Assembly: GCF_900110995.1 (NCBI RefSeq)
Contig: NZ_FOJF01000003.1
Coordinates: 1,054,001 to 1,118,000 of the forward strand
Length of the DNA stretch: 64,000 bases
Reading direction: 5' to 3'
DNA from: Chitinophaga sp. YR573
GTDB lineage: Bacteria > Bacteroidota > Bacteroidia > Chitinophagales > Chitinophagaceae
Below, one piece after another: positions 38,671-46,740 of this stretch. The position numbers were made by a program, and so were the translations under genes. The notes under the pieces were generated by a model. It saw nothing but the letters and a program-made list of their open reading frames with translations, was not told the origin of the DNA and did not search any database. How positions within the stretch are numbered: position 1 is the first letter of the stretch; every line of letters begins with the position of its first letter.

Positions 38671-39690
38671 ATGAAGTATTTATCATTTCTTTTGTTATTC
38701 AGTCTTCGTTTATCTGCACAGGATTTCTCTGCTGTAGATAAATATCTGGAAGATCATATTGCAGCTTATGATGATAATGTAGTAGTACTGGTTTCTCAGC
38801 ATGGCAGACTTATTTATAAAAAGGAAATCAATTTACGTGCGGATGATAAAAGAGTGATCGCTTCTGCTTCTAAGTGGTTATCTGGAGCAGTCATTATGTC
38901 TCTGGTAGATGACGGGAAATTGTCTTTAACGGATACCGTGGGAAAGTTCCTGCCTGTGTTTACTAAATACCATAAAGGGAATATCACTATAAGGCAGCTA
39001 TTTTCGCATACTTCCGGGTTTCCGGGCAATTCCCCTGAGCGATATGAATACAGCAAAGATTTGAGCCTCGCAGAGGCCGTAGATTCGATTGCGGTGCATA
39101 CAAAGATGATCAATCCTCCCGGAGCTGCATTTAACTATGGTAGTGTAAGTATGCAGATAGCAGGCAGGATAGCGGAAGTTGTTTCCGGTAAATCATGGCA
39201 GGCGCTTTTTAATGAGAAGATTGCCCGTCCCTGTGATTTAACGGCTAATTATCTGTTGATGAATTTCAGGAATCCGTTATTGGCAGGAGGGGTGCGTACT
39301 TCTGCTAGTGATTACCTTCATTTTTTAGAAATGATTGTCAATAAGGGGATGTATCATAATAAACAGGTGTTAAGTGAGAAGGCGCTGGGGGAGATGTTGA
39401 AAGACCAGACAGCAGGAGCTATTTTTCAGGATACTCCTTATCCGCTTAATCCCGAGTCTCCTACGTCTAAGGATACCGTGCGATACGGGATAGGGAACTG
39501 GATTGATGTGCATACTGCATCCGGGGAGATATTGGAGACTAGTAGTCCGGGTGCTTTTGGAACACATCCCTGGCAGGATGAGAAAAACGGGATTGCGGGT
39601 ATTATATTTACGAGGAGCAGTATCAGGAAGAGTAGTTTGTCGAGTGTGCATGTGAGAGCGATGATCAGGGAGATAGTTGGTGTACATTGA
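38671..39690 (+). CDS. Class C beta-lactamase-like serine hydrolase
   Basis: 339 residues. A signal peptide (1-16, ending LSAQ) is followed by the serine hydrolase domain with S-x-x-K at 65-68 (SASK), a Tyr-containing second motif (FNYGS, in place of Y-A/S-N) and a late HPWQ block that may stand for the K-T-G region. Such periplasmic enzymes are esterases, peptidases or lactamases; the changed second motif makes true beta-lactamase activity doubtful. It follows the AraC gene by 8 nt, so it is probably co-transcribed with it. Confidence 0.87.
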   Translation: MKYLSFLLLFSLRLSAQDFSAVDKYLEDHIAAYDDNVVVLVSQHGRLIYKKEINLRADDKRVIASASKWLSGAVIMSLVDDGKLSLTDTVGKFLPVFTKYHKGNITIRQLFSHTSGFPGNSPERYEYSKDLSLAEAVDSIAVHTKMINPPGAAFNYGSVSMQIAGRIAEVVSGKSWQALFNEKIARPCDLTANYLLMNFRNPLLAGGVRTSASDYLHFLEMIVNKGMYHNKQVLSEKALGEMLKDQTAGAIFQDTPYPLNPESPTSKDTVRYGIGNWIDVHTASGEILETSSPGAFGTHPWQDEKNGIAGIIFTRSSIRKSSLSSVHVRAMIREIVGVH

Positions 39691-39893
39691 GAATGAAATA
39701 TATATACTGATGGAGTATATAATTCAAAACGTATGTGTATATAAAGCCCCGCTTTGATAAACAAGGCCGGGGTGGGATAAGCCATCTATTGGTAATCCTC
39801 TCAAAGTGGCTCACATAGCAGATAAATAATACCAGCACGAATATATTTGATCGCATTATTGGTCTGGACGAAAGTCTGGGTCCACTCTGAAAT

Positions 39894-39940
39894 AAATCCT
39901 CCCAAATGCAATTGAAAAGCATTTGAGAGGATTTTTCTTT
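39894..39940 (+). terminator. Terminator upstream of the exported trio
   Basis: AAATCCTCCCAAATGC (39894-39909) pairs with GCATTTGAGAGGATTT (39919-39934) with a single internal mismatch, followed by a T-rich run (to 39940). It closes the AraC-hydrolase transcription unit. Confidence 0.85.
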
Positions 39941-39953
39941 TTAGAGATATTCC

Positions 39954-39981
39954 AAAAAATACAAACTAGTTTGTATTTTTT
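39954..39981. promoter_or_regulatory. Perfect 28-bp palindrome, probable operator
   Basis: Two 14-bp arms meet without spacer at CTAG: six A, TACAAACT and its complement to six T. The core ACAAACTAGTTTGT has the size and symmetry of a dimeric repressor site. It lies 72 nt before the lipoprotein start at 40054. It could also act as a cruciform or weak bidirectional terminator because of its A and T ends. Confidence 0.5.
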
Positions 39982-40053
39982 GAATGCTCTATCTCCTTTA
40001 CCTTAGATATAAAATTCCCCAAACGATCAGGCGAACTATTAACACCCCGCATA

Positions 40054-40836
40054 ATGACCGCAAAGCTATATTCAGCCTTCACTATTCTTGCATTTATCAT
40101 ATTCAGTTGTAATAAAAACACAGATCAATTACCTCCACCTGACGCTCCTCCGACAGAACTGGTATTATCTGCCAGATTAAACGGTCTGGCGGTGGTAGAC
40201 TTTATCTTTCATCAAACCAGGACTCAGTCCCACGATACCGTTTGGCTTTCCCTACACAATGCTTCGGGTGCAGCCATCCCCAAAATGAAATATCTGGTTG
40301 AACTCTGTAACGCCGTACCGCAAAGCTATACAAACTGTAACCTGCAACTAGTGGATACCTTAAGAAACACGCTGCAATCAGATGCGATTCTTGAAAAAGT
40401 ATATACCTGGATAGACAAAAATATTAACCTCGATAGTATGCTTATTAATACCGGGATTATTTCCTGTACAGGACTGTCGTCTCATCCCATAGCTGGTGTT
40501 TATCAATCCACGTATGCTGTATTTGAAACAGAAGGTAATAACACAGGTTATTACGGTAACGTTAGGGCATATATTTTTGCTGATGGGGTTACTACTTTCC
40601 GACTACAAGGACAGAATGAAGACACCTACAACGCCACCGGGCAATTCATCCAAACCCTTGCTTTTGATGGGGTGCTGAAAAAAGGGCAGGACATACTTTC
40701 TCCTTTCCACCTGGACACGGTAACTAGTAATCAACTGCTAGATACCAGCAATGGTAAGCTAATACTTCGACTGCATCTGACTACTCCCATCTCCGATACG
40801 ATCCATTCTCTTCTCTTCACTACACAACGTGTTTAA
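40054..40836 (+). CDS. Hypothetical lipoprotein, first gene of an exported trio
   Basis: 260 residues. The N-terminus (MTAKLYSAFTILAFIIFSCN) is a lipoprotein signal with the lipidated Cys at about residue 19, followed by a Pro-rich linker (QLPPPDAPPTE). The rest looks like alternating beta strands; four Cys residues lie in the mature part (two around CNAVPQSYTNC, one in ISCTG). No known family was recognised. It is the first gene of a tight set: the next gene starts 9 nt later. Location is probably the outer membrane or periplasm. The function is unknown. Confidence 0.75.
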   Translation: MTAKLYSAFTILAFIIFSCNKNTDQLPPPDAPPTELVLSARLNGLAVVDFIFHQTRTQSHDTVWLSLHNASGAAIPKMKYLVELCNAVPQSYTNCNLQLVDTLRNTLQSDAILEKVYTWIDKNINLDSMLINTGIISCTGLSSHPIAGVYQSTYAVFETEGNNTGYYGNVRAYIFADGVTTFRLQGQNEDTYNATGQFIQTLAFDGVLKKGQDILSPFHLDTVTSNQLLDTSNGKLILRLHLTTPISDTIHSLLFTTQRV

Positions 40837-40845
40837 AGATCATAC

Positions 40846-42756
40846 ATGAAATCATACCTGTTATACCTCTTTTTTTTCTTAATAGTCATTCCTGTAGGAA
40901 AAGTATTCTCCCAGGAAAAAGACATACAAATCACCCAAACGAAAAAATTTACGGTTTATCATGCGAACGATGGAGGCAATATTGTATTGAACCTGAAAGC
41001 AACCTACTATAGTAAAGGAGATACATTCACAGTTTTTAAAGATGACCAACGGATGTTTGGATTATCATCTCCGCTTAACCTGCGCGAATTCCGTGATAGC
41101 ATAACACACTCGCTCAACAACACTTCCTTTACAAATGAGTTTTTTTCAGAATATTCACTTAATGAGATTTTTCTCTGGCTATATTTATTCCGAGTAGACG
41201 ATAAAGAACCTAATATCGGCTTCCTGAACCTGGGTACAATTACTAATCACGATGAAAATAACTCATCTGCCAGGGTTTTCCTGCTGGATAGCATGAGAAA
41301 TATCATCAATCATCAAAGAACCGTCTTCTCTAATAACAAAAAGGCAGTTGTAAGTCTGCTCAATCAATATAAAAGTAAAATTGGGGACTCCAATAAAGAA
41401 TCGTCAGATAAAGTATTGATAAATAATTTTTTACAAAAATTTCATGATGAACCTTTTCCCAAATTGGACTCCGCTGCGTTATACACAATTGGCCAAAAAA
41501 ATAAAAAAACATCTCCAGAAAATAATCTGCTGAAAGTTAGCTCCCCGGCGTACGAAGCCGCAAGAAAAAACGTATCCGATGCCAATGACGCGTTGAGGGT
41601 AATGAATATCTTTCCCATCGAAAAGGTGAGTATCCAGTTCGAACGGGGATATATTGAACGTATACAAGCTTGGGTCAGGAATAGAACCGGAGGTACAGAT
41701 ATTTATGAAAATACCTTTGCTATAGGGTTCTCATCCATCAATAATTTAAAAGCCTTCCAGCGAACAAAACTCTTTATGAGGAAATCATCCCAAATAGGAT
41801 TCAACAGCTGCATTTTTCTGAGTGACGTAATTGGTAATTACGATAACCTGCTCGACTTATATACCCGTGATTACAGTCCGGCAGATACCGTGATCAACTT
41901 CGCTTACCCCGAAGAAATGCCCCTTATATCTTTAAAAAAAGAAAGAAATATCCGTTTATTTGACGGTAAAATCTTCACCGACCTTGGTGGAATAGACCAG
42001 GAATCTCCCAATGGACTTGTACAGGTTGAAATATGTAGAAGATTTAACCTCAATACCTATCGGTGGCAGGCAGGGGAACGCCAGGATGTAGGGGCTTTTT
42101 CTTATCTGAACGTGTACGGTGCACTTTCTAAAATAGAAGACAAAAATAAAGTACTACCTCTCCATAATCAGAATACGGTCATTAACAATACATTAGTTTC
42201 ACCCTCTTATACCACTAATCTGGACTTGAGACGATATGAAAACTTCTCTATGGGAGTTGACCTAAATGCTCTTCTCTACGACTTCCCGGATATGAAATTC
42301 ACCGCTTACCTTGACTTTGGTATCAGATATGGGCACGTAGTATTAGGCGACACTATCCGAAATATCGTTGGTGGCATTGTAGCTCCCGGGAAAGACACTT
42401 CTTTCTCCGGACACACCGTTACATTAATGCTTCCCAGGATCTCAGTCGAAATCTTCCAGGAAAGAAGAGTAGGTCTTGTCATGAGTTATAATTATAACCA
42501 TACTTACGCCTTTACAAACAATCAGTTCAAACAGATCATGAGCTATAAAAAATCGGATCTGAATAATATTGTTACAGAAAGAGCTGCACGAAATTCTCAT
42601 CAGTTAGAACTGTTATTGCGTGTGGAAACTTCGGAAAAAAATAACGGACAAATATTCTTCCGGAGTAGATTTTTCTGGCAACAGGGAGACGCTAATACCT
42701 TCTTCTCGCAGATTCAGGTAGGATATGCCTATAATATTATTTACCGAAATAACTAG
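40846..42756 (+). CDS. Hypothetical exported protein with probable C-terminal beta-barrel, second gene of the trio
   Basis: 636 residues. Signal peptide 1-22 (ending VFSQ). Residues 25-270 are a mixed soluble region starting with a beta-rich KKFTVYHANDGG segment and then helices. From about residue 380 onward there are repeated amphipathic strand patterns (GLVQVEICRRFNL, AYLDFGIRYGHVVL, VTLMLPRISVEIFQ, LELLLRVETSE, IFFRSRFFWQ) and a final strand FSQIQVGYAYNIIY typical of an outer-membrane barrel end, although the last residue is not aromatic. No family was recognised. The following gene starts right at the stop, indicating translational coupling. Confidence 0.75.
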   Translation: MKSYLLYLFFFLIVIPVGKVFSQEKDIQITQTKKFTVYHANDGGNIVLNLKATYYSKGDTFTVFKDDQRMFGLSSPLNLREFRDSITHSLNNTSFTNEFFSEYSLNEIFLWLYLFRVDDKEPNIGFLNLGTITNHDENNSSARVFLLDSMRNIINHQRTVFSNNKKAVVSLLNQYKSKIGDSNKESSDKVLINNFLQKFHDEPFPKLDSAALYTIGQKNKKTSPENNLLKVSSPAYEAARKNVSDANDALRVMNIFPIEKVSIQFERGYIERIQAWVRNRTGGTDIYENTFAIGFSSINNLKAFQRTKLFMRKSSQIGFNSCIFLSDVIGNYDNLLDLYTRDYSPADTVINFAYPEEMPLISLKKERNIRLFDGKIFTDLGGIDQESPNGLVQVEICRRFNLNTYRWQAGERQDVGAFSYLNVYGALSKIEDKNKVLPLHNQNTVINNTLVSPSYTTNLDLRRYENFSMGVDLNALLYDFPDMKFTAYLDFGIRYGHVVLGDTIRNIVGGIVAPGKDTSFSGHTVTLMLPRISVEIFQERRVGLVMSYNYNHTYAFTNNQFKQIMSYKKSDLNNIVTERAARNSHQLELLLRVETSEKNNGQIFFRSRFFWQQGDANTFFSQIQVGYAYNIIYRNN

Positions 42757-42758
42757 TG

Positions 42759-43895
42759 ATGAAACATGTCATACTCTTTATATTACTGATTACCTTTTTC
42801 GGAATCACAAGCCATGGACAAGACTGGACTCCCAGTTTAGGAAAAGGGCCTGTGCTTAAAAAAGTAGTGCGTCATAAAGACCAGGTAGTAATGCTCTATA
42901 AAACAATGCTTAAGGATATAGCTACTTTTGATACATTCTATCTTGAAAGAAAATTATACCTTACAATAACACGGACCTATCAGAGAAATAGTCTGATCAC
43001 TATTGATACGACCATATCAGCAGATTTAAATTATATGAACAAAAATGCTGTTCCTAAGTGGGACACCATTACCTTTAAACTACCCAAACCTGGTTCTTCC
43101 AAAGACTCAGTCGAAATTCATAATAGTCTTCCCATTGATAACAGAACAAGTTCATCTATAACTGATAGCTCTCATATCACCCATAGAGGTACCCTCGACA
43201 CTCTGCCTTTAACCCGCAAAGCGTTAAGGACGCTTTATGAAAACGGTTACTATGCAACAGTACATCCACCTGCATTCTACGCTGCGCTAAGTTTTATACC
43301 GTCCAGGGCATATAGAATGGTACTAGTAAACGATCCACGGTTCAATAAAAACGACCTCCTGGAAAAAAGGAAATTACAGGAGAAACCTATTTTCGAATTT
43401 GCGGCATCGTTTGCTGCTGGTATATTCATAAAGAAAAAGCATACACTGTATGCAGAATATCTGTATATAAGGGAAGGGTTCAAGGCCAATCAATCTACTA
43501 TTGATTGGCCCTCAGGCTTTCCCCAAACAACCACCGGTAAAAATACCTATACTTTTTATTCCCATGGTATTGGAGTTGGTTATATATGTGGGGGCTATCT
43601 CAGATCTAATTTCATTACAGACATGGGTGTATACCTGACCTGGCGAAATACATACCAGCAGAATCACAACAATGAATTGTATGATGAAGATCTCCGCGAC
43701 CGTGCCTGCATTGCAAAAATAGGTATCGGATACAGTGCCCGTTTGGGAAATACTTTTTCACTAAAGATCTTACCTGTTATATATTACAACCTTTCCCCAG
43801 TGAACAGCAAGACGCTGAAAACCCGTTTATACAATATAGGCTTGTCTACAGGGATCAGTTTTCACAACGTGAAAAATAACATAATCTATAACTAA
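42759..43895 (+). CDS. Hypothetical exported beta-barrel protein, third gene of the trio
   Basis: 378 residues from the ATG at 42759, three bases after the upstream stop codon (GTG at 42756 is an alternative). Signal peptide 1-20 (ending TSHGQ). Residues 25-160 are polar with many Ser/Thr; residues 200-375 show six to eight alternating strands with aromatic girdles (FEFAASFAAGIFI, LYAEYLYIREGF, YTFYSHGIGVGYICGGYL, AKIGIGYSARLG, RLYNIGLSTGISF), as in small outer-membrane barrels. No family was recognised. The three genes together look like an outer-membrane assembly of one lipoprotein and two barrel-type proteins. Confidence 0.75.
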   Translation: MKHVILFILLITFFGITSHGQDWTPSLGKGPVLKKVVRHKDQVVMLYKTMLKDIATFDTFYLERKLYLTITRTYQRNSLITIDTTISADLNYMNKNAVPKWDTITFKLPKPGSSKDSVEIHNSLPIDNRTSSSITDSSHITHRGTLDTLPLTRKALRTLYENGYYATVHPPAFYAALSFIPSRAYRMVLVNDPRFNKNDLLEKRKLQEKPIFEFAASFAAGIFIKKKHTLYAEYLYIREGFKANQSTIDWPSGFPQTTTGKNTYTFYSHGIGVGYICGGYLRSNFITDMGVYLTWRNTYQQNHNNELYDEDLRDRACIAKIGIGYSARLGNTFSLKILPVIYYNLSPVNSKTLKTRLYNIGLSTGISFHNVKNNIIYN

Positions 43896-44145
43896 AATAA
43901 GTTATTGTCCTTCTATCTGGCCTTTATCAATTCATATTCGTATAACTTTTTTACTCTTGTTCAACTTGTAAGCAAAAAGAATAAAAAAGGGCAATTCCAA
44001 ATTGGTTATGTTGAGTTAAGACGCTTAAACAATAACTATAATTAAAAAATTGTTTTGGCCGGCCAATTCTGAATAACGGAAGCTAATTCGGAAAACTCCG
44101 CTTCAAAGTTATTGCATAAATTTAAAGGCATAGCCCTATAATTTT

Positions 44146-45978
44146 ATGTCACACAAAAACAGAAGCACCGAACCTGCGCGTTACTTTTCGGCTGTAGCGC
44201 ACCATCCCAATTCTTCAGGAATATCTCAACGAGCTGTTCAACCTTCTCAAATGGCGTCAATTGAAAAGAAGAGTAAGGATAATGGCACTTTTCAGATGTA
44301 TAATGGATCTGTACCAGAGATTAAGACATTCTCAATGCCTGCTGAAGTTAAAAATAAACAAACTGTAACCCCGGATATCAAACCATTTCAATTAAAGCCA
44401 AACAATACAGGTTTACCCAATGACCTCAAAACAGGTGTTGAACAACTATCTGGCTTTTCTATGGATGATGTGAACGTACATTATAATTCGGAGAAGCCGG
44501 TGCAGATGCAGGCGTTCGCATTTGCACAAGGTACAGATATACATGTAGCTGCGGGACAGGAAAAACATGTGCCCCATGAAGCCTGGCATGTGGTACAACA
44601 AAAACAGGGAAGAGTGAAGGGCACAATGCAAATGAATGGGCTGCAGGTAAATGATGACAGCAACCTGGAACAGGAAGCTGACGCAATGGGCGAAAAGGCC
44701 ATAAATATAGGCGCAGTTGCGCAATGTAAGGCAAATGAGGAGAACAGGCTGAATGACGACCCTCCTGCAAAATCATTCACCAGTGGAAATGTAATACAAA
44801 GAGCGGTAAAGCTGATCCTGGAAGAGGATCAGGATACGGAATGGGATAGCGTGAAGAACAAAAAAATAAAAGAGGTAATTGCCTATGAGCTCAGGACTCA
44901 TGCAGGTGGTAGTAATAAGGAGGGGACGCATGGGCGGCATATTGTGGCAGCAGCCTTAACGGAACGTTATCTGCGTGCAATGATCGTTGGACAGACATTG
45001 GAAACGGTAGGTGATTTTTTTGTCTATGGAGGAACAAATAATACGGATAAAAATATGAAGCAGGTCGAAATGCAAATAGATGACTGGGTAAGGAGCGAGT
45101 TAAGAGATCAAACTAACATTAGCATTGGGGCGGCATCTTCCAATATGAGTGGGGGCTCAAAACTGGGTACTGCGTTTGGCAAGTTGGAAGGGGAGGGCAC
45201 TTTAAGTAGAGAAGAAAAGGAGTCGCTGCTAATTGACTTGCTGAATGCTGCTTTTGATATAGAAGCTGCTGAAAAGAAAGTGGAGAAGAGACTGTGGAAA
45301 CCGAAAGATCTTGTGGAGGCTGTGATGAAAACAGTACAGATGTTGAAGATTGTTATCCGGAAAAAAGCGGATGATAGCGGAGATGATGAATGGAAATCTA
45401 TAGCTGACGAATTAGACCCTCGCTTTTTACCGGGGAAGCTAAAACTATCAACCCTATACAGAAAATATTTAGGAAAGAGTAAGCTAAAACTAAAAAAAGA
45501 GAGAGAAATGAGGGACGAAATAAGTAAAGAGTACAGAGAGGGCAGACCTGGATTAATGAAAGAATTCAGAAGGGAACGGCGGGAGGGGAAAATAGAAGAG
45601 AAATACCAGAGTAAATTAGAAATGGAAAGAAGGAAGCTCCTGAATGCAAAAATGAAAGAATACGATGATTCCCATGTCGGATATAGCAGTGAGTTGCGCA
45701 GACCCGTAGTACGTAGTGCTTCAGTTGCGGCTCTAAACATAGCAAGGACAATGGTGAAAAAAGAAGAAACACCCCTCACACCTGTCAAAACAAATATTCG
45801 CCTGCAGCCTACGCCTCAGCTGAGTTCCCCATCTGTTTTTAACCCAAAGGATGAAGTGGAATTATCTTCTGATGAAGAACCTGAAGTAGTGCCTAAAAAA
45901 ACGCTTAAGAAAATGCTGGTAAAGGCATCTAACAAAAAGTCTGATGAAGAGTCCTGCGAGGATGAGTCCAGTGATTGA
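44146..45978 (+). CDS. DUF4157 protein, candidate contractile-injection-system cargo with unknown C-terminal domain
   Basis: 610 residues, no signal peptide. Residues 1-85 are disordered. Residues 86-190 are the DUF4157 domain: LPNDLKTGVEQLSGFSMDDV, FAQGTDIHVAAG, the HEAWH zinc-site-like motif at 144-148 (HEAWHVVQQKQGRV) and a second acidic block (LEQEADAMG). After a VIQR linker at about 216-219, residues 225-350 form an unrecognised domain with a THGRHIVAAA block; residues 390-610 are extremely Lys/Glu-rich, mostly helical and end in an acidic tail. DUF4157 is known to accompany extracellular contractile injection system loci, where such proteins are loaded as cargo or toxins. No injection-system structural gene is in the window, so the link is inferred from the domain. 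It is 250 nt after the exported trio on the same strand. Confidence 0.82.
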   Translation: MSHKNRSTEPARYFSAVAHHPNSSGISQRAVQPSQMASIEKKSKDNGTFQMYNGSVPEIKTFSMPAEVKNKQTVTPDIKPFQLKPNNTGLPNDLKTGVEQLSGFSMDDVNVHYNSEKPVQMQAFAFAQGTDIHVAAGQEKHVPHEAWHVVQQKQGRVKGTMQMNGLQVNDDSNLEQEADAMGEKAINIGAVAQCKANEENRLNDDPPAKSFTSGNVIQRAVKLILEEDQDTEWDSVKNKKIKEVIAYELRTHAGGSNKEGTHGRHIVAAALTERYLRAMIVGQTLETVGDFFVYGGTNNTDKNMKQVEMQIDDWVRSELRDQTNISIGAASSNMSGGSKLGTAFGKLEGEGTLSREEKESLLIDLLNAAFDIEAAEKKVEKRLWKPKDLVEAVMKTVQMLKIVIRKKADDSGDDEWKSIADELDPRFLPGKLKLSTLYRKYLGKSKLKLKKEREMRDEISKEYREGRPGLMKEFRRERREGKIEEKYQSKLEMERRKLLNAKMKEYDDSHVGYSSELRRPVVRSASVAALNIARTMVKKEETPLTPVKTNIRLQPTPQLSSPSVFNPKDEVELSSDEEPEVVPKKTLKKMLVKASNKKSDEESCEDESSD

Positions 45979-46293
45979 TATGCTGATTTCTATATTGATA
46001 TCTTATTTTATCACAAGACTTTGATGAGATGGCATGATAGCTATATCTATGCAATTTCATTTGGCATTAATTAGGAGCTTATACTAGATAGTGATTATAT
46101 TTTTAAATTGGTTCAACCAGAGACGCGAATGGAAGTTTTGGGTTTCTCCGTGCAAGTTGGGTTTTGAAAATGTAAATGACTTAAAGCTTGATCTTGAAAA
46201 TTCGGCGCATTTTGAACTTCAAATTTCAGATATAACCAGAAGTAAGCCGCAGCGTCCGATTAATGCAGAATATGTAAAACGAGAAACGGAGTA
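45979..46293. other. Gene-poor stretch between the DUF4157 and HxlR genes
   Basis: AT-rich. One plus-strand open frame starts with GTG at 46091 and runs 69 codons to 46300, overlapping the end of the HxlR gene. It has a Trp-rich beginning (WFNQRREWKFWV) but no recognisable domain, and may be a degraded gene end. No terminator with a clear stem was found after the DUF4157 gene. Confidence 0.4.
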
Positions 46294-46644
46294 TCATTGA
46301 TTTCGCTGCTTGCTGCCCCAATCACTCAGTTGTTTTAAAATAGGCCCCAACTCTAATGCCATCTCAGTGAGCTCATATTCTACTCTTGGAGGAACTTCTG
46401 CATAGACTGTTCGTTTAACCAGACCATCTTGTTCTAATGCCCGCAATTGTAAGGTTAGCATGCGTTCCGTAATATAAGAAAACTCCTTCTTTAGATCGCT
46501 GAACCTCATTTTCTTGCTCTCTAATTTATTTAATATCAGCAATTTCCATCTGCCTCCAATCTTGTAGACGGCATAGGTAAGATCACAGTCAATAATACAT
46601 TTTTCGTTGCGGGTATAAGTCGAATTTTGCTTTCTGGCTACCAT
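46294..46644 (-). CDS. HxlR-family transcriptional regulator
   Basis: 116 residues, the normal size. The winged helix signature is clear: CIIDCDLTYAVYKIGGRWKLLIL, LKKEFSYITERMLTLQLRALEQDGLVKRTVYAEVPPRVEYELTEM. Cys16 and Cys20 near the N-terminus lie where HxlR/YodB-type proteins have redox- or electrophile-sensing cysteines. It is divergent from an SDR gene and probably represses it and itself; a matching inverted repeat abuts its start codon (46645-46664). Such regulators often respond to quinones, aldehydes or hypochlorite. Confidence 0.94.
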   Translation of the reverse strand: MVARKQNSTYTRNEKCIIDCDLTYAVYKIGGRWKLLILNKLESKKMRFSDLKKEFSYITERMLTLQLRALEQDGLVKRTVYAEVPPRVEYELTEMALELGPILKQLSDWGSKQRNQ

Positions 46645-46664
46645 TACTTACATATTTGTACGTA
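46645..46664. promoter_or_regulatory. Candidate HxlR operator
   Basis: TACTTACA (46645-46652) and TGTACGTA (46657-46664) form an inverted repeat with one mismatch and a 4-nt spacer, resembling the TACTTAC/GTAAGTA type site bound by HxlR proteins. It touches the start codon of the HxlR gene. Confidence 0.55.
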
Positions 46665-46686
46665 CCATACAATTGCTTGTACACCC

Positions 46687-46718
46687 TGTAAAAGTAGATG
46701 CTACCGGCTACTTTTACA
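46687..46718. promoter_or_regulatory. 11-bp inverted repeat upstream of the SDR gene
   Basis: TGTAAAAGTAG (46687-46697) and CTACTTTTACA (46708-46718) match perfectly with a 10-nt spacer, ending 22 nt before the ATG at 46741. It may be a second operator or a leader hairpin. Confidence 0.45.
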
Positions 46719-46740
46719 AAGAAAATTTAAACACTAAATT

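Larger units (their letters stand above)
39691..40053. other. 363-bp gap with hairpin, terminator and 28-bp palindrome
   Basis: It holds a small hairpin (TATATACT at 39701-39708 with AGTATATA at 39714-39721), a GC-rich imperfect hairpin around 39744-39772, the terminator at 39894 and the palindrome at 39954. A minus-strand open frame at 39665-39922 has no recognisable features. The end of the gap should contain the promoter of the exported trio. Confidence 0.6.

Noticed and set aside
39665-39922. Minus-strand open frame of 85 codons after the serine hydrolase gene
   Set aside because: It overlaps the hydrolase end and the terminator hairpin, and the translated sequence has no recognisable feature.
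44055-44066. GC-rich palindrome TTGGCCGGCCAA in the AT-rich gap before the DUF4157 gene
   Set aside because: Only 12 bp and no second copy was noticed; too short to call a site.
45108-45788. Long minus-strand open frame (226 codons) opposite the DUF4157 gene
   Set aside because: It is rich in Ser, Phe and Leu, which is what the antisense of a Lys/Glu-rich helical region gives. It has no domain, signal or start context.
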